Assembly: GCF_003010935.1 (NCBI RefSeq)
Contig: NZ_PGGN01000005.1
Coordinates: 1-64,000, forward strand
Direction: 5' to 3'
DNA length: 64,000 nt
Origin: Phyllobacterium endophyticum
GTDB lineage: Bacteria > Pseudomonadota > Alphaproteobacteria > Rhizobiales > Rhizobiaceae
The notes beneath the pieces were generated by a model. The model was not told the DNA's origin and did not search any database. It worked only from the letters and a program-made list of their open reading frames with translations. Of the stretch, positions 27,654-36,740 are shown in pieces; positions within the stretch are counted from its first letter, which is position 1; each line of letters begins with the position of its first letter. A program made the translations under genes and the position numbers.

Positions 27654-29282
27654 TCAGGACATATCGATAGGCGTCTTGTGCGCAGCGATATCATGCGGCA
27701 GCGTCGTCTGCCGCTCGATCATGCGATGCACGCGCGGTTCCGCGGGACCACGATGCAGCGCGCGGATGCGGTCCCCTATGACAGCGTCAGCCTGGGTTCG
27801 CCGTTGATTGTGTCGCACATATTCCACCCAGGTCGGCGTATGATAGCTTTCGGTCCAGATTTCCGGGTTCTCCAGGTCACGCATCAACGCCCAATGCCCT
27901 GCCCCGTCGCGGATGCGGATACGCCGCCGCGCAGCCATAACCTCAAGGAATTCAGGGACATCGCTCTCGGCAATGACATAATCGATCATGATGACGATCG
28001 GACCGCTGCGCGGTTTCAGGTCTAGCTTCAGCAGCGGCTCGCTGAATCTGTTGAGCGGATCGAGATTGAGCGTTTTAAACTCTGGCAAGGCGTAGCGGAG
28101 GCCCACGGCAGCGCCGAACAACATGACTATACTTGAAACGAGGAGCGCCTTGTCCGCGCCATACTCGCCCGCGGCGACACCCCATAACCAGCTGCCGGAA
28201 GCTATGCCGCCGAACGTCGTCGTCTGATATAGCGAGAGGGCGCGGCCCACGACCCAGCGGGGCGTCGACAGTTGCACTGTCACGTTGAACAACGAGAGCG
28301 CGAGCACCCAGCAGGCACCTGCTACAAGCAGTGCCGCATTGGTCGGCCATTCATTGCTGCTGATGGAGGCTAGACCGGCGCTGACAGCGAAGCCAATAAA
28401 TGCAATGCGAACAATGGCTTCGCTCGAGAGATACTCCCGCAGGCGCGCACTGATCAGCGCACCGGCGATAGCGCCGATACCGAACGATCCAAGCATGACG
28501 CCGTAGACCAGCGGTCCGCCGTGAACCAGATCGCGCGCCACCAATGGCAGGAGCGCGAGAACTGCACTCGCGGAAAGGCCGAAAATGAAGCTTCGAAAGA
28601 TGACTTTTCCGATGTTCGGCGACATGGCGACATAACGCAGGCCCGCCGAAACCGCTCGCCCCAATGTCTCGCGCGGCAATGGGTTCGGATCAAATTTCGG
28701 CTGCCATCGAAACAGGGCATAGATGAGCGGGATGTAACTGATAGTATTCACGGCGAAGGCAGCCGCCGCCCCTGCTATAGCGACAATCACACCGCCGATG
28801 GCCGGACCAACACTGCGTGTAATATTGAATCCCATGCTGTTGAGGGCGACGGCGCTGGCCAAGTCTTCCCGCGGAACCATATCCCCGACGGAGGCCTGCC
28901 ACGACGGATTGTTGAGCGCCGTTCCACAACCTATGAGGAAAGTGAAGGACAAAAGCAGCCATGGGGTGATGAGATTGAAGTGCGAGAAGAGCGTCAGCAA
29001 CACGGAGACGCCGAGCATGAAGCTCTGCGCGACCAGCATGACACGGCGGCGATTGAAATTGTCGGCAAGAGCTCCGGACACCAACGAAAACAACATGATA
29101 GGCAAGGCCGTCGAGGCCTGGACCAGCGCAACCATGTCGACGGAATCGGAGATCGTCGTCATCATCCAGGCCGCGCCCACGGACTGGATGAGGGAACCGA
29201 AATTGGAAGACAGACTCGCAAGCCAGATGGTCTTGAAGGTGTCGTGCCTAAATGGCGCGAGTGGCGATACGCGGTTTGTCAC
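27654..29282 (-). CDS. MFS transporter with C-terminal ABM-like domain
   Basis: The product (542 aa) has about 12 membrane helices over residues 20-415 of the enterobactin-exporter-like MFS group (NFNRRRVMLVAQ between helices). It then continues into a soluble domain of about 110 residues (VIMIDYVIAESDVPEFLEVM onward) that resembles antibiotic-biosynthesis-monooxygenase-type alpha/beta barrels. The substrate is unknown. The start is GTG at 29282. A TTGAATTT-N8-AAATTCAA dyad lies 145 bases upstream. Confidence 0.8.
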   Translation of the reverse strand: MTNRVSPLAPFRHDTFKTIWLASLSSNFGSLIQSVGAAWMMTTISDSVDMVALVQASTALPIMLFSLVSGALADNFNRRRVMLVAQSFMLGVSVLLTLFSHFNLITPWLLLSFTFLIGCGTALNNPSWQASVGDMVPREDLASAVALNSMGFNITRSVGPAIGGVIVAIAGAAAAFAVNTISYIPLIYALFRWQPKFDPNPLPRETLGRAVSAGLRYVAMSPNIGKVIFRSFIFGLSASAVLALLPLVARDLVHGGPLVYGVMLGSFGIGAIAGALISARLREYLSSEAIVRIAFIGFAVSAGLASISSNEWPTNAALLVAGACWVLALSLFNVTVQLSTPRWVVGRALSLYQTTTFGGIASGSWLWGVAAGEYGADKALLVSSIVMLFGAAVGLRYALPEFKTLNLDPLNRFSEPLLKLDLKPRSGPIVIMIDYVIAESDVPEFLEVMAARRRIRIRDGAGHWALMRDLENPEIWTESYHTPTWVEYVRHNQRRTQADAVIGDRIRALHRGPAEPRVHRMIERQTTLPHDIAAHKTPIDMS

Positions 29283-29663
29283 CTCATCGACTTTCTTCTT
29301 GGAAAGACATCGGCGTTACTATCCTGTATTAGGTCGCGCTGGCTGGAATTTCCACATCTCACGGCCAACGCAGCACCCATAGCCTGTGTTCCTTTCAACT
29401 TGGTACAATTAAATTGCACGTCCGCGTTGAATTTCTCGCGTCAAATTCAAGCCTTTTGAAATGAGAAATGTATTTTCCTGTGTGAGAGCCATCAAAATCC
29501 CTGCGATTCTTCCCCAAAAGGGCGCCCGGCTCACTGAGAAATGCCGTGTTCTTGCATTTTGCCGGAAAATTAATTGAACGAGCGTTTCTTTAATTTTTCC
29601 GAGATCACAGCTATGTGGAGGCAAAGGTCAATTTTCGCGCATCTGAGGGGCGAGTGCAGAAAT
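29283..29663. other. Intergenic region between the MFS gene and fhcC
   Basis: This gap of 381 bases has no credible gene. It contains a perfect dyad, TTGAATTT (29427-29434) and AAATTCAA (29443-29450) around an 8-base spacer, probably a regulator site for the MFS gene. I saw no terminator with a T-run behind fhcC. Confidence 0.4.
29427..29450. promoter_or_regulatory. Inverted repeat upstream of the MFS transporter
   Basis: Perfect 8-bp arms TTGAATTT and AAATTCAA flank CTCGCGTC. The position, about 145 bases before the GTG start, suits an operator of a TetR- or MarR-type regulator, but no such gene is adjacent. Confidence 0.35.
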
Positions 29664-30479
29664 CTATCTTCCTCGCCGGAACAGAATCTCGCCCTTGCCG
29701 GACACCGCAAGGTCGCCGCCGAACTTGCCGGGGCTTGCTCCGAGCAACGGCCTGTCTATGATTTTTTCGCGGATCAAGAATCGGTCGAACAGACCGGAAA
29801 AAGCAATGTCCGTCTCTCCGCAGTCAATGAAAGTCGGCGCGAGAAATTCGGGACGCCGATCGAACAGCAATGAACCTCGTTTCATCAGGTAGCCTGGCGT
29901 TGCTCCGACGCGGCCGGTGACGGCGATCGTTCCCGCGATCATGCGATAGCCCGCATAGTCGCCGCAGCCCCTGAGGATGGCGATGATGCCGCGGCGCAAC
30001 CGCTCGCCCGCATAATTGCCGGCCTTGCCGCGAACAATCAGCATGCCGCCTTCCATGCCGGTGATTTCTCCGGCAAGCGGCCCGCCGAGACAGTCTCCGG
30101 CATTGCCCTTGATCTCAAGCCGGCCGCCGCTCATGCCGGAACCTGCGTGATGCCCGGCGCTGCCCTCGATGAGCAGGGAGCCGCCCGTCATCTGCCGGCC
30201 TGCCTGCGAGCCGACAGCTCCGGTAACACGTATGGCGCCGAGGGCAAGGCCTGTCCCAACCTTGTCGATGCGGGTGCTGCCGCCCTCGATGACGATGTTT
30301 TCCACATTCCTGCCGGTGACCTTGAAGACATCGCCAACCGTGGCAGGCTGGCGGCCTGATCCGATCCGCAGCCTGGCGATGTCGAGATCGGTCAATCCAG
30401 CCAGGCCTGCGGGAGTGAGCGCCGACAGGTCAAGGCGCTCTTCCGGCTCGGCGAGAAGGGAGAAGGTCAGCGCTTTCAT
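29664..30479 (-). CDS. fhcC: Formyltransferase/hydrolase complex subunit C
   Basis: The product (271 aa) corresponds to subunit C of formylmethanofuran dehydrogenase (FwdC/FhcC). Its core is a right-handed beta-helix of glycine-rich repeats (GNAGDCLGGPLAGEITGMEG, then GKAGNYAGERLRRG). In methylotrophs FhcABCD transfers the formyl group from H4MPT to methylofuran and hydrolyses it to formate. It is the last gene of the fhcBADC operon and overlaps fhcD by 4 bp. Confidence 0.93.
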   Translation of the reverse strand: MKALTFSLLAEPEERLDLSALTPAGLAGLTDLDIARLRIGSGRQPATVGDVFKVTGRNVENIVIEGGSTRIDKVGTGLALGAIRVTGAVGSQAGRQMTGGSLLIEGSAGHHAGSGMSGGRLEIKGNAGDCLGGPLAGEITGMEGGMLIVRGKAGNYAGERLRRGIIAILRGCGDYAGYRMIAGTIAVTGRVGATPGYLMKRGSLLFDRRPEFLAPTFIDCGETDIAFSGLFDRFLIREKIIDRPLLGASPGKFGGDLAVSGKGEILFRRGR

Positions 30480-31384
30480 GGCAACAGATCCTTCAAATGA
30501 TAATGAAACTTGCCGAGCTTGCCGCCGTAATTGCCGGCGCTGATGCGAAGCGCGCCGCGCTTGGGACCAAGGTCGATGACAGCCTTGAGGCCGGCCCGCA
30601 TGGCGAGGCCGACGGCGTCACTGGTTTCGCCGTCTATGACGATCTCCAGCACCGCATTGATATCGGGCGTCAACGCACTCTTGACCACACCGCGCAAGGT
30701 CGGTGCGAAGGCGTCGTTGGTCGAGGCCATCATTCCCTTGTACTTGCCGCCGACTTTCGAGCCGGACCGGACGATACCTCCGGGAAAGGGCATGATTGCG
30801 CCGGGAACCTTTTCGATGGCAGCGACGGCACGTTCGGCAGCGCGCATGGCCTTGGCACTATCGGCCGCCAGAAACAGCAGGTTGCCGCCGCCGACGGCAA
30901 GCTTGGTCAGTCCCGTCGTCGCCTCGCAAAGGAACTCGCCGTCCATGACGGGAACGCGCCAGTAATGCCGGCCGCCAAACTTCTTCGATATCTGCCAGCC
31001 ATCGCCGAAATAGCGCAGCGCATTGCCGAGGTCGAGAGGCGCGGTTCCTTCAAGGTCGGCAAAGCAGGCGCTGCCCGGCGATGTCAGCACGCATTGTCCC
31101 AGCCGGTTCTTCAACTGCTTCTGCAACTCGTCCGTGCCCATGGCGAATATCATGACACGGCAACCAGGCCGTCCATCGGGCGTTTTCGATGCGGGCAGGT
31201 CCATGTCGATCGCCGCTTCACAGCCGCAGCCGATGACGGATGTCGCGAAGCCCGTCATCGTGATTGCGGCCTGACGCGCCCATTTCAGCGTCGGGGCGGT
31301 GATGATGATTGCCGTGGCGCGCATGCCAAAGGCTTCGGCGAACGTGTCATCGATGAGTACGCCGTTGCGGGTCAGCTGTTCCAT
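30476..31384 (-). CDS. fhcD: Formylmethanofuran:H4MPT formyltransferase, subunit D
   Basis: The product (302 aa) is Ftr/FhcD, which moves the formyl group between formyl-H4MPT and the furan cofactor. Recognisable stretches are DTFAEAFGMRATAIIITA at the N terminus and SVIGCGCEAAIDMDLP. The ATG at 31384, with GGAGG six bases upstream, was chosen over an in-frame start 19 codons earlier inside fhcA. It overlaps fhcA by 13 bp and fhcC by 4 bp, indicating tight coupling within the complex. Confidence 0.93.
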   Translation of the reverse strand: MEQLTRNGVLIDDTFAEAFGMRATAIIITAPTLKWARQAAITMTGFATSVIGCGCEAAIDMDLPASKTPDGRPGCRVMIFAMGTDELQKQLKNRLGQCVLTSPGSACFADLEGTAPLDLGNALRYFGDGWQISKKFGGRHYWRVPVMDGEFLCEATTGLTKLAVGGGNLLFLAADSAKAMRAAERAVAAIEKVPGAIMPFPGGIVRSGSKVGGKYKGMMASTNDAFAPTLRGVVKSALTPDINAVLEIVIDGETSDAVGLAMRAGLKAVIDLGPKRGALRISAGNYGGKLGKFHYHLKDLLP

Positions 31385-33006
31385 GGGACCTCCGCGAATG
31401 GATCCTCGCGATGGATCGCAGAATCCGGGAAGGTGAACCAATCAAGCGACAGGCCGTAGCGCTCCTCATGGAAGGCTTGCATGCGCTTGACCATTGCCTT
31501 GTCCGGCGGAGGATTGAGCCGCAGCGTCTTGCCAAAGCGATAATGGGTAACCTTGCCATTCTTGACGACGAGATCACCATTCTTGAAGACCAGGGCGGCC
31601 TCGCGGAACATCTTGGCGATATCCTTTCCCTTGCGATAAACCGCGACATCGGCGATGGCGCCTGTCCCGAGATGACCGCGATCCTTGAGGCCGAGGAGCT
31701 TCGCGGGGGCTGCACGGGTCATGATGGCGATCTCTTCCAATGTGTACTCGCGCCGCACTGAAGCGAGGGTCGTCATGCCAAGTGCCGTTGCGTTGAGTTC
31801 GGTGGATTTCGCATCGCGGGCATCGCTGCTCATCAGCAATTCGAAGAGTTCCGGATAGGCGGTGAAAGGGGCGCCGTTGGGATGATCGGTCGTAAAGAAG
31901 ACCCGCCAGGGATCATCGATGAGCAGGAAAAGCTCAAGGCCCACCGCCCATTGCAGGGAGCCGTAATAGTCCTGCTTGTAGCGATACGGCACTATGCCGC
32001 CGCCGCCATTGCCGTCGCCATCCATGATGACGGTCTTTTTAGGATTGGCGTTACCGATGGCCGAAAACTGCCGCATCACGTCCGAGGAGATCGTCACCGT
32101 CTGGCCGAACATGACCTGGCCGATATCGATGGTTACGTCCGGATTGCCGTTGACCGCTTCCGCCAGGCGTGCCGCCTCGGAGGAAAACTTGCGCTTGCCC
32201 CCGGTGCCGTAGCCATAGAATTGCAGATGGGCAAGATGCATCGGCACACCCTCGCTCGCAGCGATGGTTGCAGCGGCCGTATCCGCGCTGCCGGCAATGC
32301 CGAGATTGTTGGCATGTACATGCAGGGGATGCGGAATGCCGAGACGGTTGACGGACGCCTGCAGCGACTTGACGATCTTGCGCGAGCTGAGACCATATTC
32401 CGGCACCACATCATCGAGCGAGAAGGAGCGGACATTCTCCTTGAACGCCGCTGCCGCACCGGCATTGATGACCTTCACGCCGAGGGCGCGCGTCGATCCG
32501 ACGACCCAGGCGATATAGTCGTCCAGCATCGCCGTCGACTTGTTGTTGCGCAGCAGCGACAAGGTAAAATCGTCATTGCCAAGGATCGCAAGCGTCGCCT
32601 TGTCGATAATCGGGATGTCGGCAAGCTCAAGATGCGTATGAAGCGCCGTATAGGGCGGCATCGCAGGCTCGACCACGGTTGTAAAGCCCATCTGCGCATA
32701 AAGGGTTCCGGTCTGAAAGGTCGACCAACCCGCGTTTGAAAGGGGGGTATTGGCAGGCCGCGGCTGATGAGCGCGGTGATGCTCGGGCAAGAGCAGCCGC
32801 GCCGTGTTCACGTTTCCCCCGCCGATATGCGAATGGATATCGATCGCACCCGCCATGACGATGCAGCCCGAAACATCATGGATCTCGTCTGGCTTTTCGC
32901 CCTTCGCTGCGTCGGCAAGCACGCCGTCCCTGATCCAGACGTCGCGCTTCGATGTAGCGCCGTTGACAGGATCCACGACCTCTCCACCGGTCAGGCGGAT
33001 CAGCAT
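31372..33006 (-). CDS. fhcA: Formyltransferase/hydrolase complex subunit A
   Basis: The product (544 aa) is FhcA, an amidohydrolase-superfamily protein that hydrolyses the N-formyl group of formyl-methylofuran to formate. The metal-binding HxH motif is seen as His58-x-His60 in IDIHSHIGGGN, and further histidines occur at HVHANN and HLAHLQFYGYG. The subunit retains the catalytic amidohydrolase features, in contrast with subunit B. Its start overlaps the fhcB stop by 7 bp. Confidence 0.93.
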   Translation of the reverse strand: MLIRLTGGEVVDPVNGATSKRDVWIRDGVLADAAKGEKPDEIHDVSGCIVMAGAIDIHSHIGGGNVNTARLLLPEHHRAHQPRPANTPLSNAGWSTFQTGTLYAQMGFTTVVEPAMPPYTALHTHLELADIPIIDKATLAILGNDDFTLSLLRNNKSTAMLDDYIAWVVGSTRALGVKVINAGAAAAFKENVRSFSLDDVVPEYGLSSRKIVKSLQASVNRLGIPHPLHVHANNLGIAGSADTAAATIAASEGVPMHLAHLQFYGYGTGGKRKFSSEAARLAEAVNGNPDVTIDIGQVMFGQTVTISSDVMRQFSAIGNANPKKTVIMDGDGNGGGGIVPYRYKQDYYGSLQWAVGLELFLLIDDPWRVFFTTDHPNGAPFTAYPELFELLMSSDARDAKSTELNATALGMTTLASVRREYTLEEIAIMTRAAPAKLLGLKDRGHLGTGAIADVAVYRKGKDIAKMFREAALVFKNGDLVVKNGKVTHYRFGKTLRLNPPPDKAMVKRMQAFHEERYGLSLDWFTFPDSAIHREDPFAEVPWNS

Positions 33007-34094
33007 GGCAGGGCCCTCTGGCCGGGCAAGGCCTCGGCCAGCCGGTTTATTATGCTCGATATATTCGGCAGTTCGGAGGGCTTGCCGGCAGGCACTGCCC
33101 TGAACGTGCCAATGCGGCTTGAATAGGAGACCGCATCATGATCGATTCCAGGCTTTCCAACAGATATGGTGACTTTCGCCCCGGGGGTCGGGGCATCCGT
33201 CTTGCTGAGCGATATCAACGCAATACGCCCCCCCTTGGGGGGAGTTTCACCGCCCCTCGTCGACATCCAGACATGAAGGTCCGCTTCCTTGTCGCGGATC
33301 ATGCGCTGGATGTCCCACCGTCCGGGGTCATAGCTTGGGAGGCTATTGGAAAAACCTGTTCTAGGGGGAAATCCTGTCATCCAAAGTGAGGTGAGAGCGG
33401 TGCCCCACGCGTCGTCATCGGCAGGCAAGAACACGCTGCTGGCGCGGCCCGTCTTGTTCAGGTCTGCGATCAAGCCCTGCAGCATGACGAGGCCGGGTGC
33501 CTCGCCGGACGCGCCCGAGAAGACGAAAACCGGAAACAGTGCACCGGCCAGAGCTTTCCTGAAGCGATCGAAATTGGACACCGACACGGCAGTCGCACGA
33601 TTTTGCAACCCGGCGCGAAGAACTCCGAGGACACTGCCAAGGGACTGGCCCTCGGCGCGCAGGGGCGTCGCTTTCAATTTGCGCGCAAACGTGGCGGCGC
33701 GGGGCGTGTCCGCCCCATCGATGTGGAACCAGCTGCGCTTGTGCCTGTCGCCGAGATCCGGCTGCGAGCCCGCCCACGCCTGCAGAAGATCGTGATGAGC
33801 CGCAGGAATATCGCCGACAATCACAATCAGGCTGGAACGGCGTCTCGCTTCGCCGGGCGTGGTGAACATGCCGCCGTGATCGGTGAACAGCGCGACCTCT
33901 CTGGCAAGCACCTCGCCCATGGCGTGGTCGTAAGCGCCGCCTAACCTTTCGGCCAGCGCAATAGCACTGCGCGTGCCGTGCACATCGGCATCGAGCGTAA
34001 AAACTGGACAGCGGCTGGACCCCAGAAGCTTTGCAGCGTTCCGAATAGCATCCGTCAAAGAGACCGGCTGGCTGCCAACCCATGCAACCGACAT
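33000..34094 (-). CDS. fhcB: Formyltransferase/hydrolase complex subunit B (dehydrogenase-inactive)
   Basis: The product (364 aa) is related to the molybdenum/tungsten subunit B of archaeal formylmethanofuran dehydrogenase. It lacks the cysteine clusters and the active-site Cys/Sec of true dehydrogenases; only two cysteines remain (SSRCPVF and the C-terminal residue). This agrees with the bacterial complex working as a hydrolase that releases formate. It is the first gene of fhcBADC. ATG 34094 was preferred over an in-frame TTG three codons upstream. Confidence 0.9.
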   Translation of the reverse strand: MSVAWVGSQPVSLTDAIRNAAKLLGSSRCPVFTLDADVHGTRSAIALAERLGGAYDHAMGEVLAREVALFTDHGGMFTTPGEARRRSSLIVIVGDIPAAHHDLLQAWAGSQPDLGDRHKRSWFHIDGADTPRAATFARKLKATPLRAEGQSLGSVLGVLRAGLQNRATAVSVSNFDRFRKALAGALFPVFVFSGASGEAPGLVMLQGLIADLNKTGRASSVFLPADDDAWGTALTSLWMTGFPPRTGFSNSLPSYDPGRWDIQRMIRDKEADLHVWMSTRGGETPPKGGRIALISLSKTDAPTPGAKVTISVGKPGIDHDAVSYSSRIGTFRAVPAGKPSELPNISSIINRLAEALPGQRALPC

Positions 34095-34330
34095 ATTCCG
34101 CAACTTTCTGGTGCCAGCCTATACTTAGCGACCTTTTTTTCGAATGTGAACCCTAGGGAGCGTCGATATTCGCGCCAAGACGGTCTGCAAACGGTAATTT
34201 TCTGCGATCCGGTGCTCTCGTAGGTCAAGTACGCGCCGCTCGCCGCAAGGGCGGCCCCAAAAACCACCGTTTTCGCCGCGTCATTGTCGCGAATCTCGAC
34301 ACACCCGATAGCGGCGTGCAAATATTCGGA

Positions 34331-34720
34331 TTAATCGTCGTATTTCACATAGGCGAAGCGCTGGTCGGTTTGCGGCGTTCCTTCCAGCGATCCCGCCTCC
34401 TTGCCTGGCTGCCAATGCACGACGCTCTCGATCTTCTTCGCCAACTCGAAATCCTTGTCCGTAATGCCCTTGGCGGCATGATTCTGCAACAGGACCTCGA
34501 CCCAGGCATAGGATGCCTTCAAGTCCGGGTGGTGCCAGGCTGCCTCGGCGAGGTGCCCGACAGTGTTGATCACCATCAGAGTCGATTTCCAGCCATGCGT
34601 CTTGTACTTGCGCCGGATCCAGCCGTTCTCGTAACGCCAGTGCGGCAATTCCGCACTGAGCTTTTCCGCAATTTCGGTTTCGGAATATACTCTTTCCCGC
34701 GGTTTCTTATCGTCGGTCAT
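34331..34720 (-). CDS. Pterin-4a-carbinolamine dehydratase-like protein
   Basis: The product (129 aa) is a PCD/DCoH-fold protein. The usual active-site histidine motif is visible as GHLAEAAWHHPDLKASY (normally xHHPxx), followed by a W residue (YAWVEVLL). In H4MPT gene islands such proteins are common and may act on pterin intermediates rather than on phenylalanine-hydroxylase cofactor. The ATG at 34720 with GGGAG eight bases upstream is preferred; ATG 34747 is an alternative. It is divergent from the beta-RFAP synthase gene. Confidence 0.78.
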   Translation of the reverse strand: MTDDKKPRERVYSETEIAEKLSAELPHWRYENGWIRRKYKTHGWKSTLMVINTVGHLAEAAWHHPDLKASYAWVEVLLQNHAAKGITDKDFELAKKIESVVHWQPGKEAGSLEGTPQTDQRFAYVKYDD

Positions 34721-34773
34721 CAGCGCCACTCCCACTTCCTCGTTCATTGCCGGATGCATGAATCCATGAACCT

Positions 34774-34802
34774 CTTGCACCTCGGTCGAAAGACGATATC
34801 AT
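34774..34802 (+). promoter_or_regulatory. Promoter of the beta-RFAP synthase/mtdB/mch operon
   Basis: CTTGCA (34774-34779), a 17-base spacer and TATCAT (34797-34802) match the rhizobial housekeeping pattern. Initiation near 34809 would give a leader of about 35 bases before the ATG at 34844. Confidence 0.45.
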
Positions 34803-34843
34803 AGCGCAGGGCCCGATTTTTGAGATTATGTAAAGAATAGCAA

Positions 34844-35809
34844 ATGTCGGAATCCGTCACCATCAAAGTCCCGGCACGTCTCCATCTCGGCTTTCTCGAC
34901 ATTCCGCGCTCGGGCAGCGAACGCTTCGGCAGCGTCGGCTTGCCTGTGCAGGACATAGCGACAATCCTGACGGTTTCGCGTTCGGCCGAGACCATGATCA
35001 ATGGCGACGAACAGGCGCGCATAAAGCAGCATGTGACCACCCTGTGCGACCATCTCGGCATCAAGGCACAGCACCGCATCAACGTTCAGCGCGCCATTCC
35101 CCGGCATGTCGGCCTCGGTTCCGGCACGCAAATTGCGCTCGCCGTGGCGGCAGCGATCCGTACTCTGCACGGCCTGCCACTCGATGCCGTCAACGACGCC
35201 GTGCTGCTCGGGCGCGGCTCCCGCTCCGGGATAGGCATTGCGGCGTTCGACGAAGGCGGCGTGATCGTCGATGCCGGCAAGGCACCGGGCAGCGCAGCGC
35301 CTACGGTCGTCTCGCGCATACCACTGCCTGAAGCCTGGCGCATCATTCTCGTCTTCGATGCCGCGACGCAGGGCATTCACGGCGAGGCGGAGATCGAGGC
35401 CTTCCGCTCACTACCGGCGTTTCCGCAAGAGACTTCGGCCGAAATCTGCCGGCATGTGGTCATGGGCATGATGCCGGCTCTGATCGAACGGGATCTGGCA
35501 TCGTTCGGCAAGGCTGTCGAAGCGATCCAGTCGGCTATCGGCAGCTATTTTGCACCCGCGCAAGGCGGCGTATTCACGAGCAGGCATGTCGAAGCCACCA
35601 TGCGACGGCTTGCAGAGGCGGGTGCCGCCGGCGCTGGCCAGAGCTCGTGGGGACCGACGGGTTTCGCCTTCGCCGCATCGCAGACGGAGGCGACGCGCAT
35701 TGTCGATGCCATTGGCGGGCGGTCGCCCGGCACCACCATCCAGATCGTTGCGGGCCGAAACGCGGGTGCGGATATCACGCACACCACATTAAACTTCGCA
35801 ACAGCTTAA
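34844..35809 (+). CDS. Beta-ribofuranosylaminobenzene 5'-phosphate synthase
   Basis: The product (321 aa) is a GHMP-kinase-fold enzyme matching beta-RFAP synthase, which condenses 4-hydroxybenzoate or 4-aminobenzoate with PRPP in the first step specific to (tetrahydro)methanopterin synthesis. It shows an N-terminal PARLHLGFLD motif and a glycine-rich loop PRHVGLGSGTQ (about 86-96). It leads a rightward operon that runs through mtdB, an ATP-grasp gene, mch and further cofactor genes. Confidence 0.92.
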   Translation: MSESVTIKVPARLHLGFLDIPRSGSERFGSVGLPVQDIATILTVSRSAETMINGDEQARIKQHVTTLCDHLGIKAQHRINVQRAIPRHVGLGSGTQIALAVAAAIRTLHGLPLDAVNDAVLLGRGSRSGIGIAAFDEGGVIVDAGKAPGSAAPTVVSRIPLPEAWRIILVFDAATQGIHGEAEIEAFRSLPAFPQETSAEICRHVVMGMMPALIERDLASFGKAVEAIQSAIGSYFAPAQGGVFTSRHVEATMRRLAEAGAAGAGQSSWGPTGFAFAASQTEATRIVDAIGGRSPGTTIQIVAGRNAGADITHTTLNFATA

Positions 35810-35843
35810 GTTCAGGGCCCATTATCAACAAGGAGCGGAAACA

Positions 35844-36740
35844 GTGAGCCGCAAGACCATCCTTCACATGCTGACACCACTTCGGCAGATGAGCCCGTTC
35901 GACGTCAACATGGCGCTCGATGCAGGCTACGATGCCGTAGTTCCCTATACGGATGTCACCCTGGCCGACGTGGGCAACCTCGTTCAGGACGCCATATTTT
36001 CGCGCCCGCCGGATGCGGGTGTCGCGACAGGCATTTTCCTTGCGGGCAAGGACGCGCCGACGGCGCTGGATATGCTCGATGCCGCGAGGAAGGCCATGGT
36101 GCCGCCCTTTGAAATCTCGGTGTTCGCCGATCCGGCAGGCTCGTTCACCACGGCTGCCGCAATGGTTGCCAAGGTGGAGAAGGCGCTTGTCAAACATCAC
36201 GATCGCGAACTGAACGGAACCTCCGTGGCAGTGTTCGGCGCGACGGGTGTCGTCGGCTATTGCACGGCCGTAATCGCCGCCGAACAGGGTGCCCGGGTGA
36301 CGATCGTCGGGCATGACGGCCTGGCTCGCGTCCAGGAGGTTGCGGCCTCCATCAAGGCAAGGTTTGGCGTGACGGTCGAGCCCGCCGACGGCTCTACCGA
36401 AACCCCCAAGAGCGCGCTGATAGAGGCCGCGGAGGTCGTTCTTGCGGCGGCCAAGGCAGGGGTTCAGGTCATTTCCAGAGCGCAACTCGGTTCCGCGGGC
36501 GGCCTCCTCGTCGCCGCTGACGTCAACGCGGTTCCGCCAGCGGGTATCGAGGGATTGAAGGTCAACGCCAATGGCGAGCCGCTCGATGCGACACAGGCTG
36601 TCGGCATTGGCCCGCTCTCCATCGGCAATGTGAAATACAAGACGCAGGCCGGTTTGTTCGAACAGATGATCCAGGCAAAAAAGCCGGTCATCTATGATTT
36701 TCGGGATGCATTTACCCTTGCCCGCGACCTCGCCAAATAG
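35844..36740 (+). CDS. mtdB: NAD(P)-dependent methylene-H4MPT dehydrogenase MtdB
   Basis: The product (298 aa) matches MtdB of methylotrophs, which oxidises methylene-H4MPT to methenyl-H4MPT in the cytoplasm. The Rossmann nucleotide loop VFGATGVVGYC lies at residues 129-140. It acts between Fae and Mch in formaldehyde oxidation. The start is GTG at 35844, with AGGAG nine bases upstream. The final codons overlap the next gene. Confidence 0.93.
   Translation: MSRKTILHMLTPLRQMSPFDVNMALDAGYDAVVPYTDVTLADVGNLVQDAIFSRPPDAGVATGIFLAGKDAPTALDMLDAARKAMVPPFEISVFADPAGSFTTAAAMVAKVEKALVKHHDRELNGTSVAVFGATGVVGYCTAVIAAEQGARVTIVGHDGLARVQEVAASIKARFGVTVEPADGSTETPKSALIEAAEVVLAAAKAGVQVISRAQLGSAGGLLVAADVNAVPPAGIEGLKVNANGEPLDATQAVGIGPLSIGNVKYKTQAGLFEQMIQAKKPVIYDFRDAFTLARDLAK

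Noticed and set aside
30497-31459. Plus-strand open frame of 320 codons
   Set aside because: It is antisense to fhcD and has no recognisable domain.
34055-34321. Possible small minus-strand gene of 88 codons ahead of fhcB
   Set aside because: It lies across the probable fhc leader and runs into fhcB in another frame; no ribosome site or family match was seen.
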